Shown here piece by piece: positions 27,058 through 35,214 of a DNA stretch of 64,000 nucleotides. Source of the DNA: JAXLYX01 sp046351215 (lineage in GTDB: Bacteria > Myxococcota_A > Polyangia > Polyangiales > Houyiibacteriaceae); the NCBI GenBank assembly GCA_046351215.1, contig JAXLYX010000010.1, positions 62,001 to 126,000 on the forward strand. Direction: 5' to 3'. Numbering within the stretch: position 1 is the stretch's first letter; the number at the start of each line of letters is the position of its first letter. The position numbers and the translations under genes were made by a program. Under the pieces are notes generated by a model. It was not told the DNA's origin. It was given only the letters and a program-made list of their open reading frames with translations, and did no database searches.

Positions 27058-29016
27058 TCAGGGCTCGTCGACCCGGCGGCGGAGCTCCTCTCCGGCCCTC
27101 GCCCACTCGTCCCGGAGGCGATCGAGGGCGGCCGCGAGGGCGGCCTCGGGGTCGAGGCGCTCCACCCCTTGCTCGAGCCGCTCGGCCTCGCGGGCGGCGC
27201 GACGCGCCCCGACCACGAGGCAGGTTCCCTTGGCCTGATGGGCCAGGCGGGCCACGTCGGTGGCCGCGAGCTCGCCGCGACGCCTCGCGAGCTCGTCGAG
27301 GAGCACCGGCATCTCGGCGAGCACCCTGCCCCCGATCCGAGCGAGCATCGTCCGCCCGTCCGACGTCCGGGTGGCCTCGAGGTCCGCGAGGACGGTGGCG
27401 TCGAGCACCTCCCGGTCGCGGCGCCTCTGGGCCCGCTCGAGGTGGGGCGCCGTCCCCTCGAACGCATGGGCCAGCACCTCGCGGAGCTGCGAGAGGCGGA
27501 TCGGCTTCGTCAGCACCACGTCGATGCCGTGGTGCTCGCCTCGTTCGCCGGGATCGGCGAAGACGTTGGCGGTCAGCAGCACGACGAAGGGCGGCTTCGT
27601 CCCCTGCGGTTGCTGCGCCCGGATCATCTGCGTCGCGGTCACGCCATCGAGATCCGGCATCTGATAGTCCATGAGCACGACGTCGAACGGATGTCGACCG
27701 ACGAGCTCGATCGCTTCCTCGCCCCCTCGCGCCTCGACCGGGGCGTAGCCGAGGGCCTTCAGCATCTCGACGGCGAGCTCGCGAGCGGGTCCCGAGTCGT
27801 CGACGACGAGGACCTCGAGGGGACGGGTCGCCGCGAGCGGACGGGCCTCCTCGAGCCCCGGGGTCGGGCGAGCCGCCCCGGAAGGGCCCGCGAGCTCCTC
27901 GCGAGAGGCCGGCGGGAGATCGAGGGTGACGTCGACCGTCGTGCCCTCGCCGACGACGCTCGCGAGGGCGATCGCTCCGCCCATGGCGTGCGCGAGCCGG
28001 TCGGCGATGGCGAGGCCGAGACCGACGCCTCCGAGCCGGCGCGCGACCTCGCGATTCGCCTGCGCGAAGGGCTCGAAGATGGCCTCGAGATCCTCGGCCG
28101 GGATCCCGATCCCCGTGTCCTCGACCCGGAAGCGCGTCTTCCCACCGGCGGCCGGGGCGAGCACGAGCGAGACGCGTCCCCGCTCCGTGAACTTCACGGC
28201 GTTGCCGAGGAGGTTCGCGAGGATCTGACCGATCCGCGCCGCATCGCCGCGCACGAGCCGCGGCGCCCCCGCTTCGACGCGGAAGGCGAGCTCGAGACCG
28301 CGGGCCACCGCCTTCGGGTGGAGCGCCTCGACCGCGCTCCGCCCGACCTCCTCGAGATCGAGCGGGCGGCTCTCGAGCGCCGGCGGCGCGGCGTCGAGCG
28401 AGGCGAAGTGGAGGAGGTCCTCCATCTGCCGGAGGATGACGGAGCTCTGCTGTTCGACGATGCCGAGCCAACGCCGCTGCGCGTCGTCGAGCGGCGTCCG
28501 TCCGAGCAGCTCGGCGAACCCCGCGATGCACTGGAGCGGCGTGCGGAGCTCGTGCGAGAGGTGGGCCAGGAAGTCGGACTTCGCGCGCGCGGCGAGCTCC
28601 GCGCGCTCCTGGGCGTCGCGGAGCCTGCGCTCGAAGCGCTTGCGCTCGTGGATGTCGCGGACGCTCGACCGGTAGCCGAGACATCGGCCGTCACTGGCGA
28701 AGATCGGCTGCCAGGAGATCGCGACCCAGCGCTCGGCGCCGTCCTTGCGCCGCACGCGGAACTCGAGGTCGTTGCCGGACGTCCCACGCGCCGCGCTCCG
28801 CAGGACCTCGGAGAGCCTCGGCCGATCGTCGACGTGCACGATCGCGAGCGGGTAGTCCGGCATGGCGAGGCACTCCGCCACGGTGTACCCGGTGAGCCGC
28901 TCGACGGCGGGGTTCACCCACTCGGTCCGTCCGTCCGGGCCGATCCACGACTCCCAGTCGTACGTGTAGTCCGCGACGACGCGGAAACGCTCCTCGACGT
29001 CGAGCGAACGCGGCAC
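27058..29016 (-). CDS. PAS hybrid histidine kinase with receiver and Hpt domains
   Basis: 652 residues, no membrane helix. Order: PAS (about 10-125, with PAC end YRSSVRDIHERKR), HisKA with SHELRTPLQ at about 153-160, HATPase with N box LGNAVKFTE, G1 DTGIGIP and G2 GGVGLGLAI, receiver (about 400-520) with DD in VLVVDDS, phospho-acceptor in VVLMDYQMPDLDG and Lys in LTKPIRL, then an Hpt domain with LAHQAKGTC. It can therefore run a whole internal phosphorelay in the cytoplasm. GTG start. It begins 7 bases after the response regulator stop, so the two are one operon and the regulator is the likely output. Confidence 0.93.
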   Translation of the reverse strand: MPRSLDVEERFRVVADYTYDWESWIGPDGRTEWVNPAVERLTGYTVAECLAMPDYPLAIVHVDDRPRLSEVLRSAARGTSGNDLEFRVRRKDGAERWVAISWQPIFASDGRCLGYRSSVRDIHERKRFERRLRDAQERAELAARAKSDFLAHLSHELRTPLQCIAGFAELLGRTPLDDAQRRWLGIVEQQSSVILRQMEDLLHFASLDAAPPALESRPLDLEEVGRSAVEALHPKAVARGLELAFRVEAGAPRLVRGDAARIGQILANLLGNAVKFTERGRVSLVLAPAAGGKTRFRVEDTGIGIPAEDLEAIFEPFAQANREVARRLGGVGLGLAIADRLAHAMGGAIALASVVGEGTTVDVTLDLPPASREELAGPSGAARPTPGLEEARPLAATRPLEVLVVDDSGPARELAVEMLKALGYAPVEARGGEEAIELVGRHPFDVVLMDYQMPDLDGVTATQMIRAQQPQGTKPPFVVLLTANVFADPGERGEHHGIDVVLTKPIRLSQLREVLAHAFEGTAPHLERAQRRRDREVLDATVLADLEATRTSDGRTMLARIGGRVLAEMPVLLDELARRRGELAATDVARLAHQAKGTCLVVGARRAAREAERLEQGVERLDPEAALAAALDRLRDEWARAGEELRRRVDEP

Positions 29017-29023
29017 CGTCGCC

Positions 29024-29680
29024 TCACACGTCCGCCGCGATGAGGCCGCGTGCGATCGCGAAACGGGTGAGCCCGGCGACGTCGCGGATGCCGAGCTTGT
29101 TCATGATGTTCATGCGGTGGTTCTGGACCGTCTTCTCGCTGATGCCGAGCTCGGCGGCGATCTCCTTGCTGCTCGCGCCGGACGCGACCATGCGGACGAT
29201 CTGTCGCTCGCGAGCCGTGAGGGCCTCGTCCTCGGGGGGGCTCTGCGCGTTGCGTCGGAGGATCTCCGAGGTCGTGCTGCAGTAATACGCTCCCCCCTCG
29301 GCGACGCGCTCGATCGCGGCCCGGAGCTCGCGCAGCGGCGCTCCCTTCGTGACCATGCCGTGCGCCCCGGCCTCGAGGGCGTCGCGCACGATCGTCGGCT
29401 GCTCGTAGGCCGTGACGACGAGGATCCGCGGGGCGGGCCGCAGGATCGCGAGCTCGCGCAGCACGTCGATGCCGCTCCGGTCGGGGAGCATGACGTCGAG
29501 CACGACGACGTCCGGGAGGAGGATCCGGAGCTTCTCGAGCGCCTCGTTCGCGGTGCGGTACTGGCCGACGACACGGTAGCGCTCGTCCGCGGCCAGCAGC
29601 TCCACCAGCATCTCGCGGAAGATGGTCTGGTCGTCGACGACGGCGACGGTGACGGGTTTCGGGTGGCTGTCGCTCGGCAT
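29024..29680 (-). CDS. NarL/FixJ-type response regulator
   Basis: 218 residues. Receiver domain 10-125 with DDQ, phospho-acceptor in DVVVLDVMLPDRSG, Thr in VVTAYEQ and Lys in VTKGAPL. LuxR-type helix-turn-helix at about 148-210 (LTARERQIVRMVASGASSKEIAAELGISEKTVQNH). It binds DNA when phosphorylated, probably by the hybrid kinase encoded directly downstream. Start at 29680 was chosen; an upstream TTG at 29749 lies within an inverted repeat and is unlikely. Confidence 0.92.
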   Translation of the reverse strand: MPSDSHPKPVTVAVVDDQTIFREMLVELLAADERYRVVGQYRTANEALEKLRILLPDVVVLDVMLPDRSGIDVLRELAILRPAPRILVVTAYEQPTIVRDALEAGAHGMVTKGAPLRELRAAIERVAEGGAYYCSTTSEILRRNAQSPPEDEALTARERQIVRMVASGASSKEIAAELGISEKTVQNHRMNIMNKLGIRDVAGLTRFAIARGLIAADV

Positions 29681-29748
29681 GAGGGCCTGGGTGTTCCTAC
29701 CTACGAGGCTCCGGGGGATCCTCCCCAGAGGCGATCCCGGAAGGAGCA

Positions 29749-29772
29749 AATCCCCTGAACGCGTAGGGGATT
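29749..29772. promoter_or_regulatory. 8-bp inverted repeat between divergent genes
   Basis: AATCCCCT (29749-29756) and AGGGGATT (29765-29772) are a perfect inverted repeat with an 8-base spacer. It lies between the leftward response regulator (start 29680) and the rightward lipoprotein gene (start 29840). It could be an operator, perhaps for the adjacent regulator, or a hairpin in a leader. Nothing else was recognised in this 159-base intergenic region. Confidence 0.45.
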
Positions 29773-29839
29773 CTACTCATTCCTCGGGGCGATCGCACGA
29801 CTTAGAGAGGAATCGTTCGTGCAACCCACGGAGGTTTCG

Positions 29840-30322
29840 ATGTCCCGCTCGTCCGTTCTCGCCAGCTCCCTCGTCCTCGCCCTCGGACTCGGCGGTTGTG
29901 CCGCCGGCGCCACGAACGTGGCGTCCACGACCGGGACGCGCGGGGACGCACACGCCCGCTGCTCGAGCCTCTCGCTCGAGGAGCGCTCCTCCCCCGTGCT
30001 CGCCGGCTCCGCGGACATCGCGGGGACGCGCGAGATCCACGAGCTCGTCGGCAAGCAGCGCCGTCAGGTCCTGCGCGGCATGGCCGTGTACGTCCCGGCG
30101 CGCCCCGGCACGAGCGCGCCCTACGTCGAGCGTCTCGCGCGCTGCGAGGCGGCGAGCCATCAGGGCGGAGCCGCCGACACCGGCACGCCGCTCGCGGTGT
30201 CGGGCGTCCAGGTGGACGTCCGCAACTCGGGCCCGGCCTACGAGATCCGTCTGACCAGCCGGGATCCCGAGGCCGCCCGCGAGATCGAGCGCCGGGTCGA
30301 GGCGCTCGTCGCCCAGCGCTGA
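29840..30322 (+). CDS. small hypothetical lipoprotein
   Basis: 160 residues. Signal peptide with lipobox (LGLGGC, Cys at about 20). The mature part has two further conserved-looking Cys and an acidic/basic C-terminal segment, DPEAAREIERRVEALVAQR, that is probably helical. No family was recognised. Start chosen at 29840 because GGAGG lies five bases before it; a GTG at 29819 in frame is less likely. A hairpin CCCGCT-TG-AGCGGG follows the stop at 30324-30337. Confidence 0.7.
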   Translation: MSRSSVLASSLVLALGLGGCAAGATNVASTTGTRGDAHARCSSLSLEERSSPVLAGSADIAGTREIHELVGKQRRQVLRGMAVYVPARPGTSAPYVERLARCEAASHQGGAADTGTPLAVSGVQVDVRNSGPAYEIRLTSRDPEAAREIERRVEALVAQR

Positions 30323-30371
30323 GCCCGCTTGAGCGGGTAGGCCCGAGGGGGTACGTCCTCCTCGGGTCCCC

Positions 30372-30965
30372 ATGCAGCGCCTCAGCCAGAGCTTCGTCCG
30401 CGGTCTCCTCGTCTTCCTCCCGATCGCCGCCGCGCTCGGCATCCTCTGGAGCATCCTCGTCGCGCTCGACGGCTGGCTCGGGATGCCCGTTCCGGGCCTC
30501 GGGCTGCTCGTCACGGTGGTCTTCCTCTCGCTCCTCGGCCTGTTCGCGGCGACGGGCGCGGGCAAGCGGAGCGTCGACTGGCTCGAGCGGACGTTCGAGA
30601 AACTGCCGGTCGTACGGACCATCTACTCGCCGATCCGCGACCTCCTCCACGCGCTGCTCGGCGACCGGAAGTCCTTCGACAAGCCGATCCTGGTCGACCT
30701 CACCGAGGACGGCTCGGTGCGCGCGTTCGGCTTCGTCACCTGCGAGACCTTCGACGATCCGCAGCTCGACGGCTGGGTCGCGGTCTACCTGCCGCAGTCG
30801 TACAACTTCGCCGGCAACGTGATCCTCGTGCGGCGCGAGCGCGTGCGCTACCTCGACGCGGACGGAGCCGCGTTCATGGCCTTCATCGTCTCGGGCGGCG
30901 TGGCCGAGATGAGCGCGAGCCGGACGGTCGCGGTGGACATCTCGGCGTTCCGGTCGAAGGGCTGA
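30372..30965 (+). CDS. DUF502 membrane protein
   Basis: 197 residues. Two membrane helices (about 10-32 and 45-62) are followed by a soluble domain with the DUF502 signatures ERTFEKLPVVRTIYSPIRDLLHAL and YLPQSYNFAGNVILV. The family is widespread and of unknown function, probably bacterial inner-membrane. It lies 49 bases after the lipoprotein gene and 33 before the next gene; a hairpin CCCGAGG/CCTCGGG (30342-30366) overlaps its ribosome-site region. Confidence 0.85.
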   Translation: MQRLSQSFVRGLLVFLPIAAALGILWSILVALDGWLGMPVPGLGLLVTVVFLSLLGLFAATGAGKRSVDWLERTFEKLPVVRTIYSPIRDLLHALLGDRKSFDKPILVDLTEDGSVRAFGFVTCETFDDPQLDGWVAVYLPQSYNFAGNVILVRRERVRYLDADGAAFMAFIVSGGVAEMSASRTVAVDISAFRSKG

Positions 30966-30998
30966 GGGCGAGGCGGACGGAGGCAGGGCGGAGGCGAG

Positions 30999-31865
30999 AT
31001 GTCGCAGGACGAAGAAGACGCGATCCGGGTGACCCTGATCGGCGCGGCCGAGGGCACGAACGGGCATCTCCGGCTTCTCGCCAACTTCTCGAGCGAAGGC
31101 GAGTCGCCGGACGAGATCGAGTCCGTGGTCATCGACTACGATCCCGAGACCGACGAGGGCGAGGTCACGCATGCCCACGAAGGATGGCTCACGGCCATGG
31201 TCCCGACCGATTCGGGCGAATGGCTCTGCGTCTCCGCCGACGGGGAGCTCGTTCGTTTCCGCTCGGGCCGGTTCGCGGTCTCGGACCTCGGCCTCGAAAG
31301 CGCCTTGAACGACGTCACGCTCGTCCCCGGCGCGGGCTACGTGGCCGTCGGAGACGGTGGCGCGCTGCTCGAGGCGAAGCGCATCGGCACGAAGCCGAGG
31401 CGTCTCACGTTCGGCCCCGACCTCTACGCGGTTCGCGCGGTCGCATCGAACGCGAAGGTGGCCGTCGGCGACCGGGGCTCCGTGTGGCTGGGCGACGGAG
31501 CGGCCTGGACGAAGCTCGACGTGCCGACCGAGGCCTGCCTCTTCGCCGTGGCCATGATCGGGGAACGGCACTTCTACGTCGGTGGAGAAGGCGTGCTCTT
31601 CCGATTCACCTCCGACCGCCCGGAACCGGTGGCGATTCCACCCGAGATGACCCTCTATGCGTTGGCTGCGTGGGAGGGCCGGCTCCTGGCGGCGGCCGGC
31701 GAGCACGGGCTGTTCTCCCTGGGCGCCGACGGCACCCTCCGAACGGAGTCGGACGCGCCGATGTACTCGCTGCAGCCCGTCGGCGAGCGCATGGCGGCCA
31801 TGGGCGACCACGTCCTGCTCCTCGGTCGGTCCGGCAGCTGGACCCGACACGAATTCGCGTTCTGA
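30999..31865 (+). CDS. hypothetical protein, propeller-like repeats
   Basis: 288 residues, cytoplasmic (no signal peptide or membrane helix). After about 55 residues with an acidic segment, the chain shows repeated units of the type W/F-L-A-A-V-G-D-x-G-x-L-x-R-F (GYVAVGDGGALLE, KVAVGDRGSVWLGD, HFYVGGEGVLFRF, RLLAAAGEHGLFSL, HVLLLGRSGSW), as in beta-propellers of the Kelch/YCF48 style. The function is unknown. A hairpin CCTCGG/CCGAGG follows its stop, between it and phoD. Confidence 0.6.
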   Translation: MSQDEEDAIRVTLIGAAEGTNGHLRLLANFSSEGESPDEIESVVIDYDPETDEGEVTHAHEGWLTAMVPTDSGEWLCVSADGELVRFRSGRFAVSDLGLESALNDVTLVPGAGYVAVGDGGALLEAKRIGTKPRRLTFGPDLYAVRAVASNAKVAVGDRGSVWLGDGAAWTKLDVPTEACLFAVAMIGERHFYVGGEGVLFRFTSDRPEPVAIPPEMTLYALAAWEGRLLAAAGEHGLFSLGADGTLRTESDAPMYSLQPVGERMAAMGDHVLLLGRSGSWTRHEFAF

Positions 31866-31866
31866 G

Positions 31867-31887
31867 CCTCGGTCGCGGGAGCCGAGG
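31867..31887. terminator. hairpin between convergent genes
   Basis: CCTCGG (31867-31872) and CCGAGG (31882-31887) pair around a 9-base loop, just after the stop at 31865 and before the phoD stop at 31894. Confidence 0.45.
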
Positions 31888-31893
31888 ACGGCC

Positions 31894-33528
31894 TCAGACC
31901 TCGGCTCGCTGCGCCGCCGGCGCCGGATCGCGCTTCAGCCGATGCGTGCCCCGTGACGTCGAGAAGGCCGCGAGGAAGGTCTCGCCGGAGTCGGCGCGCC
32001 ACACGTCGTCGATCCGGAAGAACGCTCCCTGGACGCGGTCGCGATCGACGTCGACGACGACGTAACCGCGCCCGCCGATCTCGCCCCAGCGGAGGTGCGG
32101 GTTCTCGGAGAGGATGAACGGCAGGGCGTCCGTCGGGAGGACGGGCGGCGACGTGAGCCCGGGAGCGACGAACTCGACGGCGACCGAGCCGCGTCCGCTG
32201 CCCGGCTCGTAGCTCGTCGGCTCGAAGGGATCGAGCGGGAGCTCGCCGACGAAGGAGGCGTGGAGATCGCCGCTCAGCACGACCACGTCTCCCTTCGCGC
32301 GATCGCGGAACGTGTCGAGGAGGCGCGCGCGGGCCGCGACGTAGCCGTCCCATCCGTCGACGCGCAGCGGGATGCCGCCGCCCTGGCTGCGCGGCGCGCC
32401 GACGCGCATCAGCGGCGCCATCATCACCTGCTGCGTCACGAGCCGGAAGAGCGGCCCCGCCGTCTCGAGCTCGTGCTCGAGCCATCGCTCCTGCTCGGCG
32501 CCGAGCATCGTGCGCGTCGGATCCACGATCGTCTCGTGATCGGACCAGCCGGTGGGCTGGCGATCGCGCGCGAGGAAGCGCGTGTCGAGCATCAAGAGAT
32601 CGCAGAGATCGCCGTAGGCGAAGCGACGGTAGATGCGACCGAACGCGGGCTCGCGGATCGGCATCCACTCCCGATGCGCCTGCTGCGCCGAGGCCTTGCG
32701 CAGGGCCCAGAGGCCCTCGTCCGGTTGATGGTTCTCGGCGCCGTCGCGAAAGCCGTCGTTCGCGATCTCGTGGTCGTCCCAGATCACGACGAAGGGATGC
32801 GTGCGATGCGCGCGCTGGAGCTCCGGATCGAGCCGATGGCAGGCGTAGCGTCGACGGTAGTCCTCGAGCGTGTGGCACTCGCCCGGCGGGTCGACGAGAC
32901 GTTCCGTCGCCCCGGCTGCCCGGCCGTACTCGTAGATGTAGTCGCCGACGTGGAGCACCGCGTCGAGGTCGTCCCGCTCGGCGAGCAGGCGGTAGCCCGC
33001 GAAGTAGCCGGAGCCGTAGGCCGAGCAGCAGCAGAGGGCGAAGCGCGCACGCTCCACGCGGCCGACGGGGAGCGTCCGCGTGCGGCCGACGTCGGACGTG
33101 CGGCCGAGGCAGCGGAAGCGATAGTGGTAGACGCGTCCAGGACGGAGACCCGGGACGTCGATCTTCACCGTGAAGTCGCTGTCCGCGACCGCGACGTCCC
33201 ATCCCGCCCCGACGCGCTCGCGGAACGCTTCGTCGGTCGCGATCTCCCAGAGCACGGGCACGACGGGCCGCCCGGGCACGGTCACCCGCGTCCAGAGGAT
33301 CACGCGATCGACGAGCGGATCGCCGCTCGCGACGCCGTGGCGGAACGTCCCCTCGGGCCCGAGGGGTCCCTCGTGACGGTAGGCCGGGAACCCGTCGGGC
33401 TCGAACGCGAACCTCTCGCCCGCGGAGGGCTCGAACGCGGAGGCGATCGGAGCGCCTGCGGTCGCGGCGGTGACGAATGCGGCCGCCGGGCCCGCGAGCC
33501 TCAGCCAATCACGACGCGAGAGGGACAA
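31894..33528 (-). CDS. phoD: PhoD-type alkaline phosphatase / phosphodiesterase
   Basis: 544 residues. A Tat signal peptide opens the chain (SRRDWLRLAG with twin Arg, cleavage after ASA near 30). The N-terminal Fn3-like domain (GVASGDPLVDRVILWTRV) is followed by the metal-dependent phosphatase domain: HVGDYIYEYG, WDDHEIAND, GDLHASFVGEL, as in PhoD of Bacillus. It hydrolyses phosphomonoesters or diesters outside the cytoplasm with Fe/Ca. Tat export fits a cofactor loaded before export. No Pho box was recognised upstream. Confidence 0.92.
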   Translation of the reverse strand: MSLSRRDWLRLAGPAAAFVTAATAGAPIASAFEPSAGERFAFEPDGFPAYRHEGPLGPEGTFRHGVASGDPLVDRVILWTRVTVPGRPVVPVLWEIATDEAFRERVGAGWDVAVADSDFTVKIDVPGLRPGRVYHYRFRCLGRTSDVGRTRTLPVGRVERARFALCCCSAYGSGYFAGYRLLAERDDLDAVLHVGDYIYEYGRAAGATERLVDPPGECHTLEDYRRRYACHRLDPELQRAHRTHPFVVIWDDHEIANDGFRDGAENHQPDEGLWALRKASAQQAHREWMPIREPAFGRIYRRFAYGDLCDLLMLDTRFLARDRQPTGWSDHETIVDPTRTMLGAEQERWLEHELETAGPLFRLVTQQVMMAPLMRVGAPRSQGGGIPLRVDGWDGYVAARARLLDTFRDRAKGDVVVLSGDLHASFVGELPLDPFEPTSYEPGSGRGSVAVEFVAPGLTSPPVLPTDALPFILSENPHLRWGEIGGRGYVVVDVDRDRVQGAFFRIDDVWRADSGETFLAAFSTSRGTHRLKRDPAPAAQRAEV

Positions 33529-33564
33529 GGAAGCGCTCGAGCGAGAGGACCGCGGAGGCGGCGC

Positions 33565-33966
33565 TCAGCCGTAGAAGCTGACGGAGGTCGGCGCGATCTT
33601 GTAGATGCGGCGGACCTCGGTCGGCGTGCGGTACGGATACGACTCCTTGCCCATGTACTTCATCGCCATCTTGTCGATGTGGGCGTCGGCTCCGTCCTCG
33701 GTGATCTCGACCACGCGCCCGCGGATCGCGAGGTAGCGGTACGGGTTCTGGGGATCGGAGACGGCGATCGCGACGAGCTTGCGCTCCTCGAGGTTCTTGT
33801 CCTTCACGCGACCCTTGGCCGAGTTGAGGATCACGTGCTTGCCGTCCCAGTCCACCCACACGGGCGTCACCTGGGGCGAGCCGTCCTTCATGAGCGTCGC
33901 CACGTGGGCGAAGGCGACCTTGGTGGTCAGGAGGTCGAGGTGGCTGTCGGGGATGGTGGCGCTCAT
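33565..33966 (-). CDS. PPOX class pyridoxamine 5'-phosphate oxidase-like, F420-dependent type
   Basis: 133 residues. Split-barrel flavin or F420-binding fold: FAHVATLMKDGSPQVTPVWVDWDGKHVILNSAKGRVKDKNL is the opening of the TIGR03618-like PPOX group. Members reduce or oxidise diverse substrates using FMN or F420. Which cofactor applies here is not visible. It starts 36 bases after phoD's start codon end and is read leftward, so phoD could be cotranscribed after it. GGAGAG lies before the ATG. Confidence 0.8.
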   Translation of the reverse strand: MSATIPDSHLDLLTTKVAFAHVATLMKDGSPQVTPVWVDWDGKHVILNSAKGRVKDKNLEERKLVAIAVSDPQNPYRYLAIRGRVVEITEDGADAHIDKMAMKYMGKESYPYRTPTEVRRIYKIAPTSVSFYG

Positions 33967-34098
33967 GGGGGTCTCTCCTCCGCACCCGTGTCCGGGTGGG
34001 ATCGGGATTCTCGGACCGGAGCGCCCCGATCGCAACGACCTCGTGGCCCCCTGCGCATCTCCCTTTCCCCACCCTCCGCGGCCCGGTAAGCTGACTGG

Positions 34099-35211
34099 GT
34101 GAGCCTGAAGATCGATCAGGATCATTCCCGCTTCCGCGCGATCGTCCGCGGGAAGATCCGCCAGAACCTGCGCAAATACGTGTCGCAGGGCGAGCTCATG
34201 GGAAAACAGGGCAAGGACGTCGTGTCCGTGCCCGTGCCCCAGATCGACATCCCCAAGTTCCGCTTCGCCGACAAGAAGCAGGGCGGCGTGGGCCAAGGGG
34301 ACGGCGATCCGGGCGATCCCATGTCCGGCCAGCAGGGCCAGGACGGCAGCGGCCAGGGGGAGGCCGGTCAGGGCGAGGGGCAGCACGCCCTCGAGGTCGA
34401 GCTCACGCTCGACGAGCTGGCCGACATCCTCGGCGAGGAGCTCGCGCTCCCGCGCATCGAGGACCGCGGCAAGAACACGATCGTCGACAAGAAGGACCGC
34501 TACGTCGGCATCCGCAACGTCGGACCGAACTCCCTCCGCCACTTCAAGCGGACGTTCCGGAGCGCCCTGCGTCGACAGATCGCCCTCGGCACCTACGACC
34601 CTCGGCATCCGGTCATCGTGCCGACGCGCGAGGACCTCCGCTTCAAGTCCTGGAAGACGCAGGAGGAGCCGGTCGCGAACGCCGTGATCGTCTACATGAT
34701 GGACGTCTCCGGCTCGATGGGCGACGAGCAGAAGGAGATCGTGCGGATCGAGTCCTTCTGGATCGACACCTGGCTCCGACGTCACTACAAGGGCCTCGAG
34801 ACGCGGTTCATCATCCACGACGCCACCGCGCGCGAGGTCGATCGCGACACCTTCTTCCGGACGCGCGAGTCGGGCGGCACGATGATCTCGTCGGCCTACA
34901 AGCTCTGCGCCGAGATCCTCGAGGCGGACTACCCGGCGTCCGAGTGGAACATCTATCCGTTCCACTTCAGCGACGGGGACAACTGGAGCGTCGACGACAC
35001 GCTCCTCTGCGTGCAGATGCTGAAGGACCGCCTCCTGCCGGTGAGCAACGTCTTCTGCTACGGGCAGGTGCAGAGCCCCTACGGCTCCGGCCAGTTCATC
35101 AAGGACCTCCGCGAGAACTTCAAGGCCGACGAGCGGATCCTCACGAGCGAGATCCGCGATCGCGACGCGATCCTGCCGTCGATCCGCGATTTCCTCGGGA
35201 AGGGGAAGTGA
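34099..35211 (+). CDS. yeaH: YeaH/YhbH family protein (DUF444, von Willebrand A fold)
   Basis: 370 residues, GTG start. The N-terminal QRxFRxIVRGKIRQNLRKY-type region and a Gly/Gln-rich linker (60-95) precede the DUF444 domain with a von Willebrand A metal site DVSGSMG at about 202-208. It is the usual partner of the PrkA kinase and SpoVR in stationary-phase or stress physiology. SpoVR starts 3 bases after its stop. prkA itself is at 19578-21620. A hairpin CACCCG/CGGGTG (33978-33993) lies in the upstream region. Confidence 0.93.
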   Translation: MSLKIDQDHSRFRAIVRGKIRQNLRKYVSQGELMGKQGKDVVSVPVPQIDIPKFRFADKKQGGVGQGDGDPGDPMSGQQGQDGSGQGEAGQGEGQHALEVELTLDELADILGEELALPRIEDRGKNTIVDKKDRYVGIRNVGPNSLRHFKRTFRSALRRQIALGTYDPRHPVIVPTREDLRFKSWKTQEEPVANAVIVYMMDVSGSMGDEQKEIVRIESFWIDTWLRRHYKGLETRFIIHDATAREVDRDTFFRTRESGGTMISSAYKLCAEILEADYPASEWNIYPFHFSDGDNWSVDDTLLCVQMLKDRLLPVSNVFCYGQVQSPYGSGQFIKDLRENFKADERILTSEIRDRDAILPSIRDFLGKGK

Positions 35212-35214
35212 CGC

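Noticed and set aside
26919..27467. Upstream extension of the large acyl-CoA dehydrogenase frame
   Set aside because: It would run through the palindromic operator and into the kinase gene; the MYLDYTPEQ start has a good ribosome site and family fit.
29681..29749. TTG start for the response regulator
   Set aside because: It falls inside the inverted repeat and adds a non-receiver extension.
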